Counted from the stretch's first letter, positions 33,528-43,636 are shown. The stretch is DNA of 64,000 nt from Undibacterium sp. KW1 (GCF_009937955.1 NZ_AP018439.1:5208001-5272000), one strand, 5' to 3'. Numbers and translations are program-made. Notes: a model not told the origin generated them from the sequence alone.

Positions 33528-36302
33528 ATGTTGAAATGGCTTAAAAACACTTTTTCAAAGTCAACAGAAACGTCCCAACAACGATCTGTAGAAACCGCAG
33601 TAGAGCAACATGCTCAGGCACCTGCGCCAACATCTCCGACAGAACAGGCTGCGCCTGCTGCATCAACAGTCGTCACCATGGTTGAGGGCGACCAGAATGC
33701 GCTAATCATTGCCTACCAAAAACTGGCCCTGGACCCGGCAGAAAACCTGCCCGCCGATATCCTGGCTGACAAGTTGTATGAAAAAATGCTGTTGCCAGAA
33801 GCAGAAGCAGTGTATCGCCTGGTGTTAAAGGCCAGGCCAGAATCGCTGGAAACCTGGACCAATCTGGGCCTGACCCTGGATGGGCAGTCACGCTCTGCCG
33901 AGGCGATACCGTGTTACCAGCACGTCATTGCAAAAGATCCTGGTAATACGATTGCTCATTTCAATCTTGCCGTCAGCCTGTCATTGCTGGGAAAAAATCC
34001 TGAGGCTGAGCAGGCTTATCTGCGCGCACTGGAAATCAATCCGCAAATGACGCATGCGCATTTCAACCTCGGCATACTTTTCCAGCAGCGCGACCATTTT
34101 AGCGGGGCCATCCATCATTATGAAGAACTGCTGAAACTGGACCCACAACATTACTACGCCTACTGTAACCTCGGCATGATACTCGCCAGCCAGGGCCGCA
34201 TGGCTGAGGCAGAATCCTGTTTCCAAAAGGCAATTGCTGCGCAACCTGAATTAGTCAATGCAGATTTTTTCCTGATCAACCTGTATCAGCAACAAGGCAG
34301 GCAGGCTGATGCAGTAACCCTGCTCAAGAATCTCTATCAGCGCCAGCCTGAGAATACCAATGCGCGTGACAGCTTGCTGAATCTGTATATGCAGCAAAAA
34401 CGTTTTGCCGAGGCGGCCAATATTTATAAGCAGATGCTGAACCAGGCGCCGGCAGAGCCAGTTCATCACTACAACCTGGCAGTCGTACTCAAGGAGCAGG
34501 GCCTGGTTGATGAAGCCTTGCAACATTATCAGCAGGCCGTGCAACTCAAGCCCGACTTTACCGAAGCACACTGTAATCTTGGTGTCGTCTTGCAAGAGCA
34601 AGGTAAATTGAAAGAGGCGCAAGCCAGCTATCAGCGCAGCCTCGAATGCAATCCCTGCTACAGCATAGCCTTGAGCAATCTCACCTATATTTACGTCGGC
34701 ACAGGGCAATTTGCACAGGCAGAAGCAAATTATCGCAAGGCACTGTCGCTGGAACCTGGCAATGCAGACCATCACGGCAATCTGGGACGTTTGTTGTATC
34801 AGCAAAATCGGTATGCCGAAGCCGAAGCCAGTTTCAAACAGGCACTGAAACTCAATCCCAATTCCTTCAACGCCCTGCACGATTATGGCAAACTGCACAT
34901 GCATTTCAGCCGCCTGACGGCAGCGCACCAGTGCTTTGAGCAGGCCATCAAACTCAAGCCGGATTTTGCGGATGCCTACAATAGCCTGGGTGCCCTGTTT
35001 GATGACCAGGGCATGATCCCCGAGGCAGTAAATGCCTATCGCCGCGCTCTGGAATACCGCCCGAATTTTTCTGAAGCCTATGGCAATCTGCTGTTTGCCC
35101 TGAACTACCATCCAGACCTGAGTGCAGAAGAGATTTTTGCTGCCTACCGTGAATATGAACAGCGCTTTGCCGCACCACTGTATCAGTTGCAGCGACCGCA
35201 CACCAATAACAAGACCGCAGACCGCCGTCTGAAGATAGGCTATGTATCTCCAGATTTGCGCCGCCATCCGGTGCAGCATTTCCTTGAACCGCTGATGGCG
35301 CATCATGACAAAAACCAGTTTGAAATTTATGCCTACTCTGAATTGCTGAATGAAGATGCGGTATCAGAACGTTACCGCAGCTACGCCCATCATTGGATAC
35401 CTACGACACATTTAAATGATGATGCACTGGCAGACCGGATCCGTACTGATGGTATTGATATCCTGATAGACCTGGCCGGACATACCAGCAATAACCGTCT
35501 GCGGGTATTTGCCCGCAAACCTGCGCCAGTGTCCCTGTCCTGGCTGGGTTATGGCTACACAACAGGCTTGCAGGCCATCGATTATTTTCTGGCAGATTCT
35601 TCTACTGCCCCATACCGGACGGAAGCCCTGTTTGCTGAAAAAGTCTGGCGCGTCGAAAGCCCGGTATTTGCCTACAGGCCCAAGGAAGGCATGGGTGCGG
35701 TATCGAGTCTGCCGGCCCTCAAGAATGGCTATATCACACTGGGCACCTTAAGCCGGGCAGTACGCATCAACCATAAAGTCATACGTACCTGGGCAAAAAT
35801 ATTGCAGCGCCTGGAAAACGCCAGGCTGGTGATAGACAGTAGCAACTTCAGCGATGCGGCCACGCGCAAAGCCATGGAAGACAAATTTGTTGCCCTGGGC
35901 ATAGACAGGAGCCGTCTGCAAATTGGTGTACATAGCCCGCCATGGGATGTACTCAGGGGCATGGATTTAGGCCTGGATTGCTTCCCGCATAATTCGGGTA
36001 CCACCCTGTTTGAAACCCTTTATATGGGTGTGCCCTTTGTGACCATGCAAGGCAGGCCGGGGGTGGGCGGCATAGGCGCCAGCATACTGGAAGGTCTGGG
36101 GCGGCCAGAATGGATAGCCCGCACTGAAGATGAATATGTAGAAAAAGTCGTCAGCCTGGCAGCCAATCCAGATTACCTGAGCACCCTGCGCATGAGCCAG
36201 CGCAGCCAGATGCAAAACAGCAGGCTCATGGATGAAACCGGCTTTTGCCGCAAGGTGGAAGCAGCTTACCGTTCCATGTGGCAAACCTGGTGTGAGAAAT
36301 AA
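33528..36302 (+). CDS. TPR protein with O-GlcNAc transferase (GT41/SPINDLY-type) domain
   Basis: 924 residues. A roughly 60-residue low-complexity start, then about a dozen TPRs (about 80-540; repeated A-x(2)-Y-x-(R/K)AL-x-(L/Y)-x-P). The GT41 catalytic part starts near 565: RLKIGYVSPDLRRHPVQHFL, DILIDLAGHTSNNRL, PVSLSWLGYGYTTGLQAIDY and the donor-binding DCFPHNSGTTLFETLYMGVP. Enzymes of this type attach GlcNAc or another sugar to Ser/Thr of proteins; in bacteria targets include flagellin and adhesins. It stands alone, 102 bp after eboB. A further role in the accessory region cannot be excluded. Confidence 0.9.
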   Translation: MLKWLKNTFSKSTETSQQRSVETAVEQHAQAPAPTSPTEQAAPAASTVVTMVEGDQNALIIAYQKLALDPAENLPADILADKLYEKMLLPEAEAVYRLVLKARPESLETWTNLGLTLDGQSRSAEAIPCYQHVIAKDPGNTIAHFNLAVSLSLLGKNPEAEQAYLRALEINPQMTHAHFNLGILFQQRDHFSGAIHHYEELLKLDPQHYYAYCNLGMILASQGRMAEAESCFQKAIAAQPELVNADFFLINLYQQQGRQADAVTLLKNLYQRQPENTNARDSLLNLYMQQKRFAEAANIYKQMLNQAPAEPVHHYNLAVVLKEQGLVDEALQHYQQAVQLKPDFTEAHCNLGVVLQEQGKLKEAQASYQRSLECNPCYSIALSNLTYIYVGTGQFAQAEANYRKALSLEPGNADHHGNLGRLLYQQNRYAEAEASFKQALKLNPNSFNALHDYGKLHMHFSRLTAAHQCFEQAIKLKPDFADAYNSLGALFDDQGMIPEAVNAYRRALEYRPNFSEAYGNLLFALNYHPDLSAEEIFAAYREYEQRFAAPLYQLQRPHTNNKTADRRLKIGYVSPDLRRHPVQHFLEPLMAHHDKNQFEIYAYSELLNEDAVSERYRSYAHHWIPTTHLNDDALADRIRTDGIDILIDLAGHTSNNRLRVFARKPAPVSLSWLGYGYTTGLQAIDYFLADSSTAPYRTEALFAEKVWRVESPVFAYRPKEGMGAVSSLPALKNGYITLGTLSRAVRINHKVIRTWAKILQRLENARLVIDSSNFSDAATRKAMEDKFVALGIDRSRLQIGVHSPPWDVLRGMDLGLDCFPHNSGTTLFETLYMGVPFVTMQGRPGVGGIGASILEGLGRPEWIARTEDEYVEKVVSLAANPDYLSTLRMSQRSQMQNSRLMDETGFCRKVEAAYRSMWQTWCEK

Positions 36303-36329
36303 AGCTGAAAATAGAGCTGAATACAGGGC

Positions 36330-36908
36330 CTAAGCCTTGATGATGAAGTCCATCGCAATATCATGTGGCTCTGAGGCAAATTCAGCCTCGGTACAGGCAT
36401 AGGCAATCCCTATCGCCACAGGACGTGGGCTGGCGGCCAGAGTACGGTCATAAAAGCCACCGCCATAGCCCAGGCGATAGCCTGCTGCATTCCAGCCCAG
36501 ACAGGGGATGATCAGGACAGGCGGCTGGCTGACCAGCCTGCCATGGGCAGGAATGGCGATACCATAGCTATCGACCGCCATGGCATCTCCAGCCTGCCAG
36601 TCAAGAAAACTCAAAGCCATGTCCTTGCCCGTCACCAATGGCAAGGCCAGGCGCAAGCCGCTGCCCTGTAATTCCCGGTAGTAAGTACGCAAATCCGGTT
36701 CAGCCTGTATCGGCCAATACACGCCCAGACTGGCTGGCTGGTTTTGCTGACACCATGCAAGTAATTGCCTTCCTATCTCTGCATCCAGCACCTGCTTTTG
36801 TTCTGCCGCAATCTCCTGGCGTTTTTTACGCAGGAGCTTGCGCAATTCGGGGCGACTTTGCGCTGTTTCAATGCTGAGTTTGTGTGCGCTATTCTTGGGC
36901 TGTGTCAT
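36330..36908 (-). CDS. 5-formyltetrahydrofolate cyclo-ligase
   Basis: 192 residues. It converts 5-formyl-THF to 5,10-methenyl-THF with ATP. The family C-terminal motif GYRLGYGGGFYDRTLA (about 142-157) and the N-terminal basic helix KLLRKKRQEI are clear. Cytoplasmic, usual length. Its start region is close to and divergent from the slt start (33 bp), so promoters overlap. No 6S RNA-like structure is apparent beside it, unlike in Gammaproteobacteria. Confidence 0.93.
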   Translation of the reverse strand: MTQPKNSAHKLSIETAQSRPELRKLLRKKRQEIAAEQKQVLDAEIGRQLLAWCQQNQPASLGVYWPIQAEPDLRTYYRELQGSGLRLALPLVTGKDMALSFLDWQAGDAMAVDSYGIAIPAHGRLVSQPPVLIIPCLGWNAAGYRLGYGGGFYDRTLAASPRPVAIGIAYACTEAEFASEPHDIAMDFIIKA

Positions 36909-36941
36909 ACTGTCAGAAATGTAATCTCAAACTGTCAAAAG

Positions 36942-38900
36942 ATGTCTGTGAAAAAAAGTTTAGCTAGTCTTGGCCTGATGATCTTAGCAGGTTTTGCAAC
37001 AAGTCCTTTCGCCTATGCAGCGCCAGCGAAGAGGAGCCTGATTGCCAATGATGATGACCGTTTCATGGCGCTGCGCGATGCCGCCATGCATGATGACGCT
37101 GCCAGCGTCGAGCAATATGCGGCGGCGCTGAAGAATTATGACATTCCTTCCTACATCGATTATTACCGCATACGCTCGCGTCTGGTAAAAACCAGCAATA
37201 GTGAATTCCGTGACTTTATTAGCAAGTATGAAGGCAGTGCCATCGCTGATCGCCTGCGTAATGACTGGCTACTCATGTTGGGCAGGCGTGGTGAGTGGGA
37301 CTTGTTTGATCAGCAATATCCGCAATTTGTAGTTGCCGACGATAATCAGCTGCGCTGCTATTCCCTGTTATCGAAGGCAAACAAACAGCAAAAAGTGGCA
37401 ACAGAAGCACGCAATTTGCTCAATAGTCCGCGTGACTATGGCGAAGGCTGTTATGCGCTGGTGACTTATCTGTCTGCTAACGGGCAATTCAACCAGTACG
37501 ATTTATGGGCGCAAATGCGCATGGCGGCAGAAAACGGTGCCATACCCCTCGCGCAACGCATAGGCAAGTTACTGAATCTGCCAGAAAAACAAGTCGCAGA
37601 AGTCATCGACAAACCTGCCGGCCTGTTGAAAAAAGCACCGGATGCCGGCCATGCAGCACATGAGCTTTACCTGATCGCCCTTGGCCGCCTTGCCAAAACT
37701 GATCACGAGCAGGCTGCCGCCACCCTCAGCCGTCATACGGCCCTGTTCACTGACAATGAAAAAGCCCTGGGTTGGGCGCAAATCGCCATGCAAGCTGCAC
37801 TAAAGCTGGAGCCAGAAGCTTTAGGCTACTGGCAAAAAAGCGAAGGCGCACCGCTGACGCTGGAAGCCTATCAATGGCGCACCCGCACTGCCTTGCGTGA
37901 ACTCGACTGGAAACTGGTGAAATCCAGCATCACCGCCATGCCTGCCAGCCTCAAGGGTGAACCAACCTGGGTCTATTGGTATGGCCGCGCCCTGAAGGCA
38001 GAAGGCAAGAATGAAGAAGCACGCCAACAGTTTGCCAGCATCGCTGATCAATTGCATTTCTATGGCCAGCTTGCGCTCGAAGAGCAGGGTCAGAAAATCG
38101 GTTTGCCCGCCACCGTCAAGCCTGTAACGCCAGAAGAACTGGCACCGATGGAAAAAAATCCCAACCTGCAAAGAGCCTTACGCTTCTATGCCATGAATTT
38201 GCGCTTTGAAGGCACGCGTGAATGGAACTGGGAATTGCGCAAGATGAGCGAACGCCAGCATCTGGCGGCGGCGGAGCTGGCAAGACAAAACAATTTGCTC
38301 GACCGCATGGTGAATACTTCGGACCGCACCAAGGGCGAACTGGATTTCAGCCAGCGCTACCCTACGCCGTTCAATGACAGCATGTACAAGACTACCCAGG
38401 CACTGGGCATGGATATGGCCTGGGTGTATGGCTTGATACGCCAGGAATCACGTTTCATCATGAATGCCAAGTCACATGTGGGTGCCTCTGGTCTCATGCA
38501 ACTGATGCCGGCAACTGCTCGCTACGTTGCCAAGAAAATTGGCCTCGGCAATTTTGTACCTACCCAGGTCAATGATGTGGAAACCAATATTGCCCTCGGC
38601 ACAAATTACCTGAACATGGTCCTGACTGATCTCGGTGGTTCGCAAGCGCTGGCATCGGCCGCCTATAACGCTGGCCCTGGCCGCCCGCGTGCCTGGCGCT
38701 CCAAGCTGACCCGCCCGGTGGAAGGGGCGATCTTTGCCGAGACCATACCGTTTAATGAAACCCGTGGCTATGTCAAGAATGTCTTGTCAAATGCAACTTA
38801 CTATGCCGCCCTGTTCGAGAAAAAACCGCAATCACTGAAGACACGCCTGGGCGTTGTCGTGCCCAAGGGTATGACTGCTGGCGACCCTGATCTTCCTTAA
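36942..38900 (+). CDS. slt: Soluble lytic murein transglycosylase (Slt70 type)
   Basis: 652 residues from the ATG at 36942 (MSVKKSLASLGLMILAG); the frame is open upstream but only from here does it give a Sec signal peptide (about 1-27, cut near FAYAA). A superhelical U/L domain of repeated helices fills 30-470. The C-terminal lysozyme-like domain has the catalytic Glu502 in IRQESRF, then GASGLMQLMPATA and NIALGTNYL, AYNAGPGRPRAW. It cleaves the MurNAc-GlcNAc bond in the periplasm to 1,6-anhydro products. Divergent from the cyclo-ligase gene. Confidence 0.94.
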   Translation: MSVKKSLASLGLMILAGFATSPFAYAAPAKRSLIANDDDRFMALRDAAMHDDAASVEQYAAALKNYDIPSYIDYYRIRSRLVKTSNSEFRDFISKYEGSAIADRLRNDWLLMLGRRGEWDLFDQQYPQFVVADDNQLRCYSLLSKANKQQKVATEARNLLNSPRDYGEGCYALVTYLSANGQFNQYDLWAQMRMAAENGAIPLAQRIGKLLNLPEKQVAEVIDKPAGLLKKAPDAGHAAHELYLIALGRLAKTDHEQAAATLSRHTALFTDNEKALGWAQIAMQAALKLEPEALGYWQKSEGAPLTLEAYQWRTRTALRELDWKLVKSSITAMPASLKGEPTWVYWYGRALKAEGKNEEARQQFASIADQLHFYGQLALEEQGQKIGLPATVKPVTPEELAPMEKNPNLQRALRFYAMNLRFEGTREWNWELRKMSERQHLAAAELARQNNLLDRMVNTSDRTKGELDFSQRYPTPFNDSMYKTTQALGMDMAWVYGLIRQESRFIMNAKSHVGASGLMQLMPATARYVAKKIGLGNFVPTQVNDVETNIALGTNYLNMVLTDLGGSQALASAAYNAGPGRPRAWRSKLTRPVEGAIFAETIPFNETRGYVKNVLSNATYYAALFEKKPQSLKTRLGVVVPKGMTAGDPDLP

Positions 38901-38918
38901 TTTTCAAGTGTAAACATC

Positions 38919-39632
38919 ATGCAAGATACAGAAATGCAACCCGCCCTGGCCGCCTTGCTGGACCAGCACCGTGCCGGTTTGCGACTGGTGATAGGCAATA
39001 AAAATTATTCCTCCTGGTCCATGCGCGCATGGGTGCTGATGAAGGCCTTTGGCATTCCGTTTGAAGAAATACGCATCATACTGAACCAGCCGGATACCAC
39101 CAACCGCATTGCCGAATATTCAGCCGCTGGTCGCGTGCCTGTCTTGCTGGCAGGTGAAATCACGATCTGGGACTCTCTGGCAATCTGTGAATACCTGGCT
39201 GAGCAATTCTCGATACTCAATCTGTGGCCGGAAGATGTCGCCGCAAGAGCCACTGCACGCAGCATCTGCGCCGAAATGCATTCCGGTTTTTCTTCGCTGC
39301 GCTTTGACATGCCCATGAATATCCGTGCCGACCTGTTTGGCAAGGGCCGTACCATAGGTTCACAGGCTGACATAGGCCGCATCTGCGAAATCTGGGAAGA
39401 TTGCCTGGCTCTGTATGGCGCGCATGAATTTTTGTTTGGCGCATTCTCTATTGCTGACGCCTATTATGCACCGGTCGTCATGCGCTTCCGCACCTATGGC
39501 GTGTCGCTGGCCCCTGCCCTGCAAGCCTATGCCGATCGCGTCATCGCCCATCCTGCGGTAGCCCTGTGGGTCAGGGAAGCCTTGATGGAAACCGAAAACA
39601 TGCCTGGCCATGACAATCGCCATGGCGATTGA
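38919..39632 (+). CDS. Glutathione S-transferase family protein
   Basis: 237 residues. Thioredoxin-like N-domain with NKNYSSWSMRAWVLMKAFGI (about 27-46; Ser or Tyr can activate glutathione), then GRVPVLLAGEITIWDSLAIC with the GSH gamma-glutamyl site (DSLAI), and an all-helical C-domain (110-225). Short gaps to slt (18 bp) and cca (35 bp) on the same strand suggest co-transcription. Substrate unknown. Confidence 0.9.
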   Translation: MQDTEMQPALAALLDQHRAGLRLVIGNKNYSSWSMRAWVLMKAFGIPFEEIRIILNQPDTTNRIAEYSAAGRVPVLLAGEITIWDSLAICEYLAEQFSILNLWPEDVAARATARSICAEMHSGFSSLRFDMPMNIRADLFGKGRTIGSQADIGRICEIWEDCLALYGAHEFLFGAFSIADAYYAPVVMRFRTYGVSLAPALQAYADRVIAHPAVALWVREALMETENMPGHDNRHGD

Positions 39633-39667
39633 GCCATAGCTGCATGAAGACATCGGTGAAGACATAG

Positions 39668-40792
39668 ATGAAAACATACATCGTAGGCGGCGCCGTGCGC
39701 GATGCCCTGCTCGGTTTCCCTGTACAGGACCGTGATTTTGTCGTCGTAGGTGCCACTCCTGAAGACATGCTGGCCCAGGGTTACCTGCCGGTAGGCAAGG
39801 ACTTTCCGGTATTCCTGCATCCCAAAACCCATGAAGAATATGCACTGGCCCGTACTGAACGCAAAACGGCTGCAGGTTACAAGGGCTTTGTCTTTCATAC
39901 CGATGCAGAAGTCACGCTGGAACAAGACCTGATACGCCGCGACCTCAGCATCAATGCGATGGCGCAGGATGATGACGGCAATATCATCGACCCTTATGGC
40001 GGCTTGCAAGATATCAAAAACCGCGTATTCCGCCATGTATCGACGGCTTTTTGCGAAGACCCGGTACGCATACTTCGCCTGGCCCGCTTTGCTGCCCGCT
40101 TTGCCGTACCGCCCCAGGATTTCAGCGTCGCAGAAGAAACCACAGCACTGATGCAAAGCATGGTCGCTGCCGGTGAGGTCGATGCGCTGGTGGCTGAGCG
40201 GGTATGGCAGGAAATTTCGCGTGGCCTGATGGAAGCCCGTCCTTCACGCATGTTCGACGTCTTGCGCAGTTGCGGAGCCTTGCAGCGTTTGTTACCAGAA
40301 ATTGATGCCTTGCCAGAAGTGCAAATGCAGCGTCTCATGCAGTTAATCGATGCCAGTGCCCAGGCAAATTTGGCCCTGCATCTGCGCTATGCCGTGCTCT
40401 TGCATGATTTGCCAGGCAAGCTCGTTGATGGCATCTGCCAGCGCCTGAAAGTCCCGGCAGAATGCCGTGATCTTGCCGTCATGCTGGCACGTGAACATTT
40501 ATGCATCAAGGATGCAGCTGGCCTGTCTGCGGCAGATACCGTCGATTTATTCGGACGTTGCGATGCCTACCGCAAACCCCAGCGCTTCCTCGAACTATTG
40601 CATGCAGCAGCCTGCCTGTATGCCCGGCCGGAACAACCATATGCACCACTAGCCAGCCTGAGCAAGTCGCTGGAGGTTGTACAGCAAGTCAATGGCGGCG
40701 AGATTGCCAGTTTGCATACCAACAAACCAGCGCAAATTCCTGTCGCTATACGGGCGGCAAGGATAGCGGTGCTGGAAGCCATGGATAAATAG
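39668..40792 (+). CDS. cca: CCA-adding tRNA nucleotidyltransferase
   Basis: 374 residues. Class II nucleotidyltransferase: YIVGGAVRDALLG (4-16), the metal Asp pair in VQDRDFVVVG, EYALARTERKTAAGYKGF, and RRDLSINAMAQD. It builds and repairs the 3' CCA end of tRNAs. The region after 230 has LHDLPGK where multifunctional Cca enzymes have an HD phosphohydrolase motif, and the protein is shorter than the E. coli enzyme (412), so the C-terminal phosphatase part may be reduced. Confidence 0.94.
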   Translation: MKTYIVGGAVRDALLGFPVQDRDFVVVGATPEDMLAQGYLPVGKDFPVFLHPKTHEEYALARTERKTAAGYKGFVFHTDAEVTLEQDLIRRDLSINAMAQDDDGNIIDPYGGLQDIKNRVFRHVSTAFCEDPVRILRLARFAARFAVPPQDFSVAEETTALMQSMVAAGEVDALVAERVWQEISRGLMEARPSRMFDVLRSCGALQRLLPEIDALPEVQMQRLMQLIDASAQANLALHLRYAVLLHDLPGKLVDGICQRLKVPAECRDLAVMLAREHLCIKDAAGLSAADTVDLFGRCDAYRKPQRFLELLHAAACLYARPEQPYAPLASLSKSLEVVQQVNGGEIASLHTNKPAQIPVAIRAARIAVLEAMDK

Positions 40793-40955
40793 CATGAAAA
40801 GCCAGGCCAGGTTCCGGTTTCAATCAGGTTTCATTCCGGCTCCACTGAACGGAATAGAAGGTTTATTCTCAAAAACCGGGCTTTTCTGGAATAATCAGGG
40901 CAGATCATCTACAATGCATTGTGCAGTGCACAAAAGCTACCCATAAGGAGCTGAT

Positions 40956-41642
40956 ATGAATGCGTCTGATATGTTTCCCGAAGATCCCAAACACTTGCTC
41001 GACTCCTCCAACAAGCCCTCCAAGCCCACTATTTTTGTCAAGGAATTGTCAGAAAAAGACCGGCACCGCATCATGAAACACTTTCTTGGCCTCGAAGAAA
41101 GTGACCGCCTGCTACGCTTTGGCACCTACCTGCCCGATGCCATGGTAGAAAAATATGTCGATGGCATAGACTTTTCCCGCGACAAGGTATTCGGCGTCAT
41201 CAGTCACAGCTTCAATCTAGTGGGGGTTGGCCATCTCGCCTATGCTCCCCGCAGTGAAGACGATGAGCACACCGACAAGGACAAGGTCGCAGAATTTGGC
41301 GTCTCCGTCTCAGGTAATGCACGCGGCAAGGGCATAGGGTCCAAGCTGTTTGAACGCGGTGCCATCCACTGCCGCAATGATGATGTTGATACTCTGTACA
41401 TGCATTGCCTGTCGTCGAACCAGACCATGATACACATCGCCAAGAAGGCGGGCATGGAAATCCACCGCGCCTATGGCGAAGCCGACGCCTACCTCAAGCT
41501 CATGCCAGCAGACGCCGCCAGCATGCTCAAAGAAGCCATGCAGGAACAGGTCGCTGCGATAGATTACAGCATCAAGGCGAATACCCGTGCTGCGGCAAAA
41601 TGGCTGAGGCATTTGCCGGGGATAAGGGGTAAATCGAAGTAG
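40956..41642 (+). CDS. GNAT-family N-acetyltransferase
   Basis: 228 residues. The acetyl-CoA site is in EFGVSVSGNARGKGIGSKLF (V-x(3)-RG-x-G), with NQTMIHIAKKAGMEIHRAYG as the fourth motif. Single GNAT domain at about 45-185 and a short basic tail. Start ATG 6 bp after AAGGAG. Acceptor unknown; the family includes protein and small-amine acetyltransferases. Monocistronic. Confidence 0.88.
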   Translation: MNASDMFPEDPKHLLDSSNKPSKPTIFVKELSEKDRHRIMKHFLGLEESDRLLRFGTYLPDAMVEKYVDGIDFSRDKVFGVISHSFNLVGVGHLAYAPRSEDDEHTDKDKVAEFGVSVSGNARGKGIGSKLFERGAIHCRNDDVDTLYMHCLSSNQTMIHIAKKAGMEIHRAYGEADAYLKLMPADAASMLKEAMQEQVAAIDYSIKANTRAAAKWLRHLPGIRGKSK

Positions 41643-41660
41643 CGTAACCAAGACCTTTCA

Positions 41661-41723
41661 CCACAGAGACACGGAGACACAGAGAAGATCAAGAGAAAAG
41701 CAAAGCCTGTTTCTCTGCGTCTC
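41661..41723. repeat. Short inverted repeat (GAGACACAGAGAA / TTCTCTGCGTCTC)
   Basis: 13-bp arms at 41674-41686 and 41711-41723 with one mismatch, preceded by the CCACAGAGACACGGAGACAC string often seen as a dispersed repeat in proteobacterial spacers. It lies downstream of the GNAT gene and before the convergent Lrp-type gene; it could end either transcript. Confidence 0.6.
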
Positions 41724-41812
41724 AATCGTGGATTTATTTACTATCAAGAAATCTGAATGCAAGTCGTCATTTGAAGGCTAACTATATTAAAGATGCCGCT
41801 GACAGTAGTCCT

Positions 41813-42316
41813 TTATACCCCAACCACCACCGGCAATGCCGTCGTATCCTTAATCTGCTGCAAGGCAAAGCTGGACTTTACATCCAGCACGGCAGGATGA
41901 CGTAACAGCGTCTCCATCATGAAGCGTGAAAAGTGGTTCATGTCTTCCACATGCACCCGCAAGAGATAGTCCATTTCCCCGGTCATTGCATAACAGGCCA
42001 CCACCTCGGGCCACTGTCCTACCGAGGCCGAGAAGTCATCGCGCGGCGAGCGTGATGCGCCCTTGCCAGGGGCATCACTATGCTTTTCCAGGCGCACATT
42101 GACGTAGGCCAGCAAGCCCAGGCCTATCTTGGCGGGTTCCAGCAAGGCTACATATTTGCGGATGACACCGCTGTCTTCGAGGCGCTTGATGCGGCGCAGG
42201 CAGGGCGAGGGCGAGAGATTGACGCGTTCGGCCACTTCCTGATTGGTCAGCCTGCCATCGGCCTGCAAAATCGCCAGTATCTTGCGGTCTATCTTGTCCA
42301 GTTCAACTTCAAGCAT
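41813..42316 (-). CDS. Lrp/AsnC-family regulator
   Basis: 167 residues from the ATG at 42316, with GAGG 6 bp upstream; the frame extends to a TTG at 42346. HTH: LDKIDRKILAILQADGRLTN and SPSPCLRRIKRLEDSGVI; RAM/AsnC ligand domain from about 70 (GEMDYLLRVHVEDMNHFSRF). Divergent from hppD, so it probably responds to Tyr, Phe or homogentisate-pathway compounds and controls hppD-phhA. A 15-bp palindrome lies in the shared promoter region. Confidence 0.9.
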   Translation of the reverse strand: MLEVELDKIDRKILAILQADGRLTNQEVAERVNLSPSPCLRRIKRLEDSGVIRKYVALLEPAKIGLGLLAYVNVRLEKHSDAPGKGASRSPRDDFSASVGQWPEVVACYAMTGEMDYLLRVHVEDMNHFSRFMMETLLRHPAVLDVKSSFALQQIKDTTALPVVVGV

Positions 42317-42341
42317 AATCTGCCTCACATCAAATAAATTA

Positions 42342-42356
42342 AGCAATATTATTGCT
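42342..42356. promoter_or_regulatory. AGCAAT-N3-ATTGCT palindrome, candidate Lrp-type operator
   Basis: Perfect 6-bp half sites separated by ATT in the divergent lrp/hppD spacer, 26 bp upstream of the Lrp-type start codon. Its 15-bp AT-centred dyad form fits Lrp/AsnC operators. Confidence 0.5.
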
Positions 42357-42494
42357 CAAATCAACCAAGTATTGGGTTATTTTGCAATTATATGGCGCGT
42401 TTCGCAGACTATACTGAGAACTTGAGCTATATCAAAACCAGCCGTAAAAGCGGTGGATATAGCAAACACTGATGATCACACTGAGGAGACAGGC

Positions 42495-43607
42495 ATGACT
42501 TTCCAAACTTGGGAAAACCCTATGGGTACCGATGGCTTTGAGTTTATCGAGTACGCAGCACCCGATCCAAAAGCACTGGGCGAATTATTCGTCACCATGG
42601 GTTTTACCGCGATAGCCAAGCATCGCACCAAGGATGTAACCCTGTTCCGTCAAGGCGATGTGAATTTCATCATCAATGCAGAACCTGATTCTTTCGCACA
42701 AAAATTTGCCCGCAAACATGGCCAGTCTGTTTGCGCATTCGCTTTCCGCGTCAAGGATGCCAACGCTGCCTACAAGCGCGCTCTGGAACTGGGTGCCTGG
42801 GGTTTTGACAATAAAACCGGCCCTATGGAACTGAACATCCCGGCCATCAAAGGCATAGGCGACTCCCTGATTTATTTTGTTGACCGCTGGCATGGCAAAG
42901 ATGGTGCGCAAGCTGGTGCGATCGGCAATATCAGTATCTATGATGCTGACTTTGTAGCTATCCCTGGCGTGGATTCCAACCCGGTTGGCAAGGGCCTGAC
43001 TTATATCGACCACCTGACCCACAATGTACACCGTGGCCGCATGAAGGAATGGGCAGATTTCTATGAAACCCTGTTCAACTTCCGTGAAATCCGTTACTTC
43101 GATATCGCTGGCAAACACACAGGCCTGAAGTCCAAAGCCATGACTTCTCCTTGCGGCAAAATCCGTATCCCTATCAATGAATCTTCGGATGACAAATCCC
43201 AGATCGCTGAATACCTGGACTTGTACCACGGCGAAGGCGTGCAACATATCGCCATGGGTACGGACAATATCTATGACACAGTTGGCGGCATGAAAGCCAA
43301 TGGCGTGGTATTCCAGGACACGATAGAAACTTACTATGACCTGGTCGATCGCCGCCTGCCAGGCCATGGTGAAAACCTGGAAGAATTGCGTAAGCTGCGC
43401 ATTCTGATTGATGGCAAGAGCACAGAAACATCACGTGAATTGCTGTTGCAGATTTTCACGACGACAGTTATCGGCCCTATCTTCTTTGAAATCATACAGC
43501 GCAAGGGCGACCAGGGTTTTGGTGAAGGTAATTTCCGCGCCCTGTTTGAATCTATTGAGCTCGATCAGATCCGTCGTGGCGTCATCAAAGACGAAACCGT
43601 TGCGTGA
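42495..43607 (+). CDS. hppD: 4-hydroxyphenylpyruvate dioxygenase
   Basis: 370 residues from the ATG at 42495 (GAGGAG 8 bp upstream). It converts 4-hydroxyphenylpyruvate to homogentisate using Fe(II) and O2. Two vicinal-oxygen-chelate domains; iron ligands are the His in YIDHLTHNV, the His in GEGVQHIAMGTDNI, and the Glu in GPIFFEIIQRKGDQGFGEGN, the last also carrying the product-shaping C-terminal motif. Full length. Followed by a terminator and phhA, the enzyme feeding Tyr into this pathway; the Lrp-type regulator is divergent. Confidence 0.96.
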   Translation: MTFQTWENPMGTDGFEFIEYAAPDPKALGELFVTMGFTAIAKHRTKDVTLFRQGDVNFIINAEPDSFAQKFARKHGQSVCAFAFRVKDANAAYKRALELGAWGFDNKTGPMELNIPAIKGIGDSLIYFVDRWHGKDGAQAGAIGNISIYDADFVAIPGVDSNPVGKGLTYIDHLTHNVHRGRMKEWADFYETLFNFREIRYFDIAGKHTGLKSKAMTSPCGKIRIPINESSDDKSQIAEYLDLYHGEGVQHIAMGTDNIYDTVGGMKANGVVFQDTIETYYDLVDRRLPGHGENLEELRKLRILIDGKSTETSRELLLQIFTTTVIGPIFFEIIQRKGDQGFGEGNFRALFESIELDQIRRGVIKDETVA

Positions 43608-43636
43608 TTTTTGTCAATAGCTAATGGAGATATGAA

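Noticed and set aside
36909..36941. 6S RNA next to the 5-formyl-THF cyclo-ligase gene
   Set aside because: Only 33 bp separate it from slt, too short, and no 6S-like fold is near.
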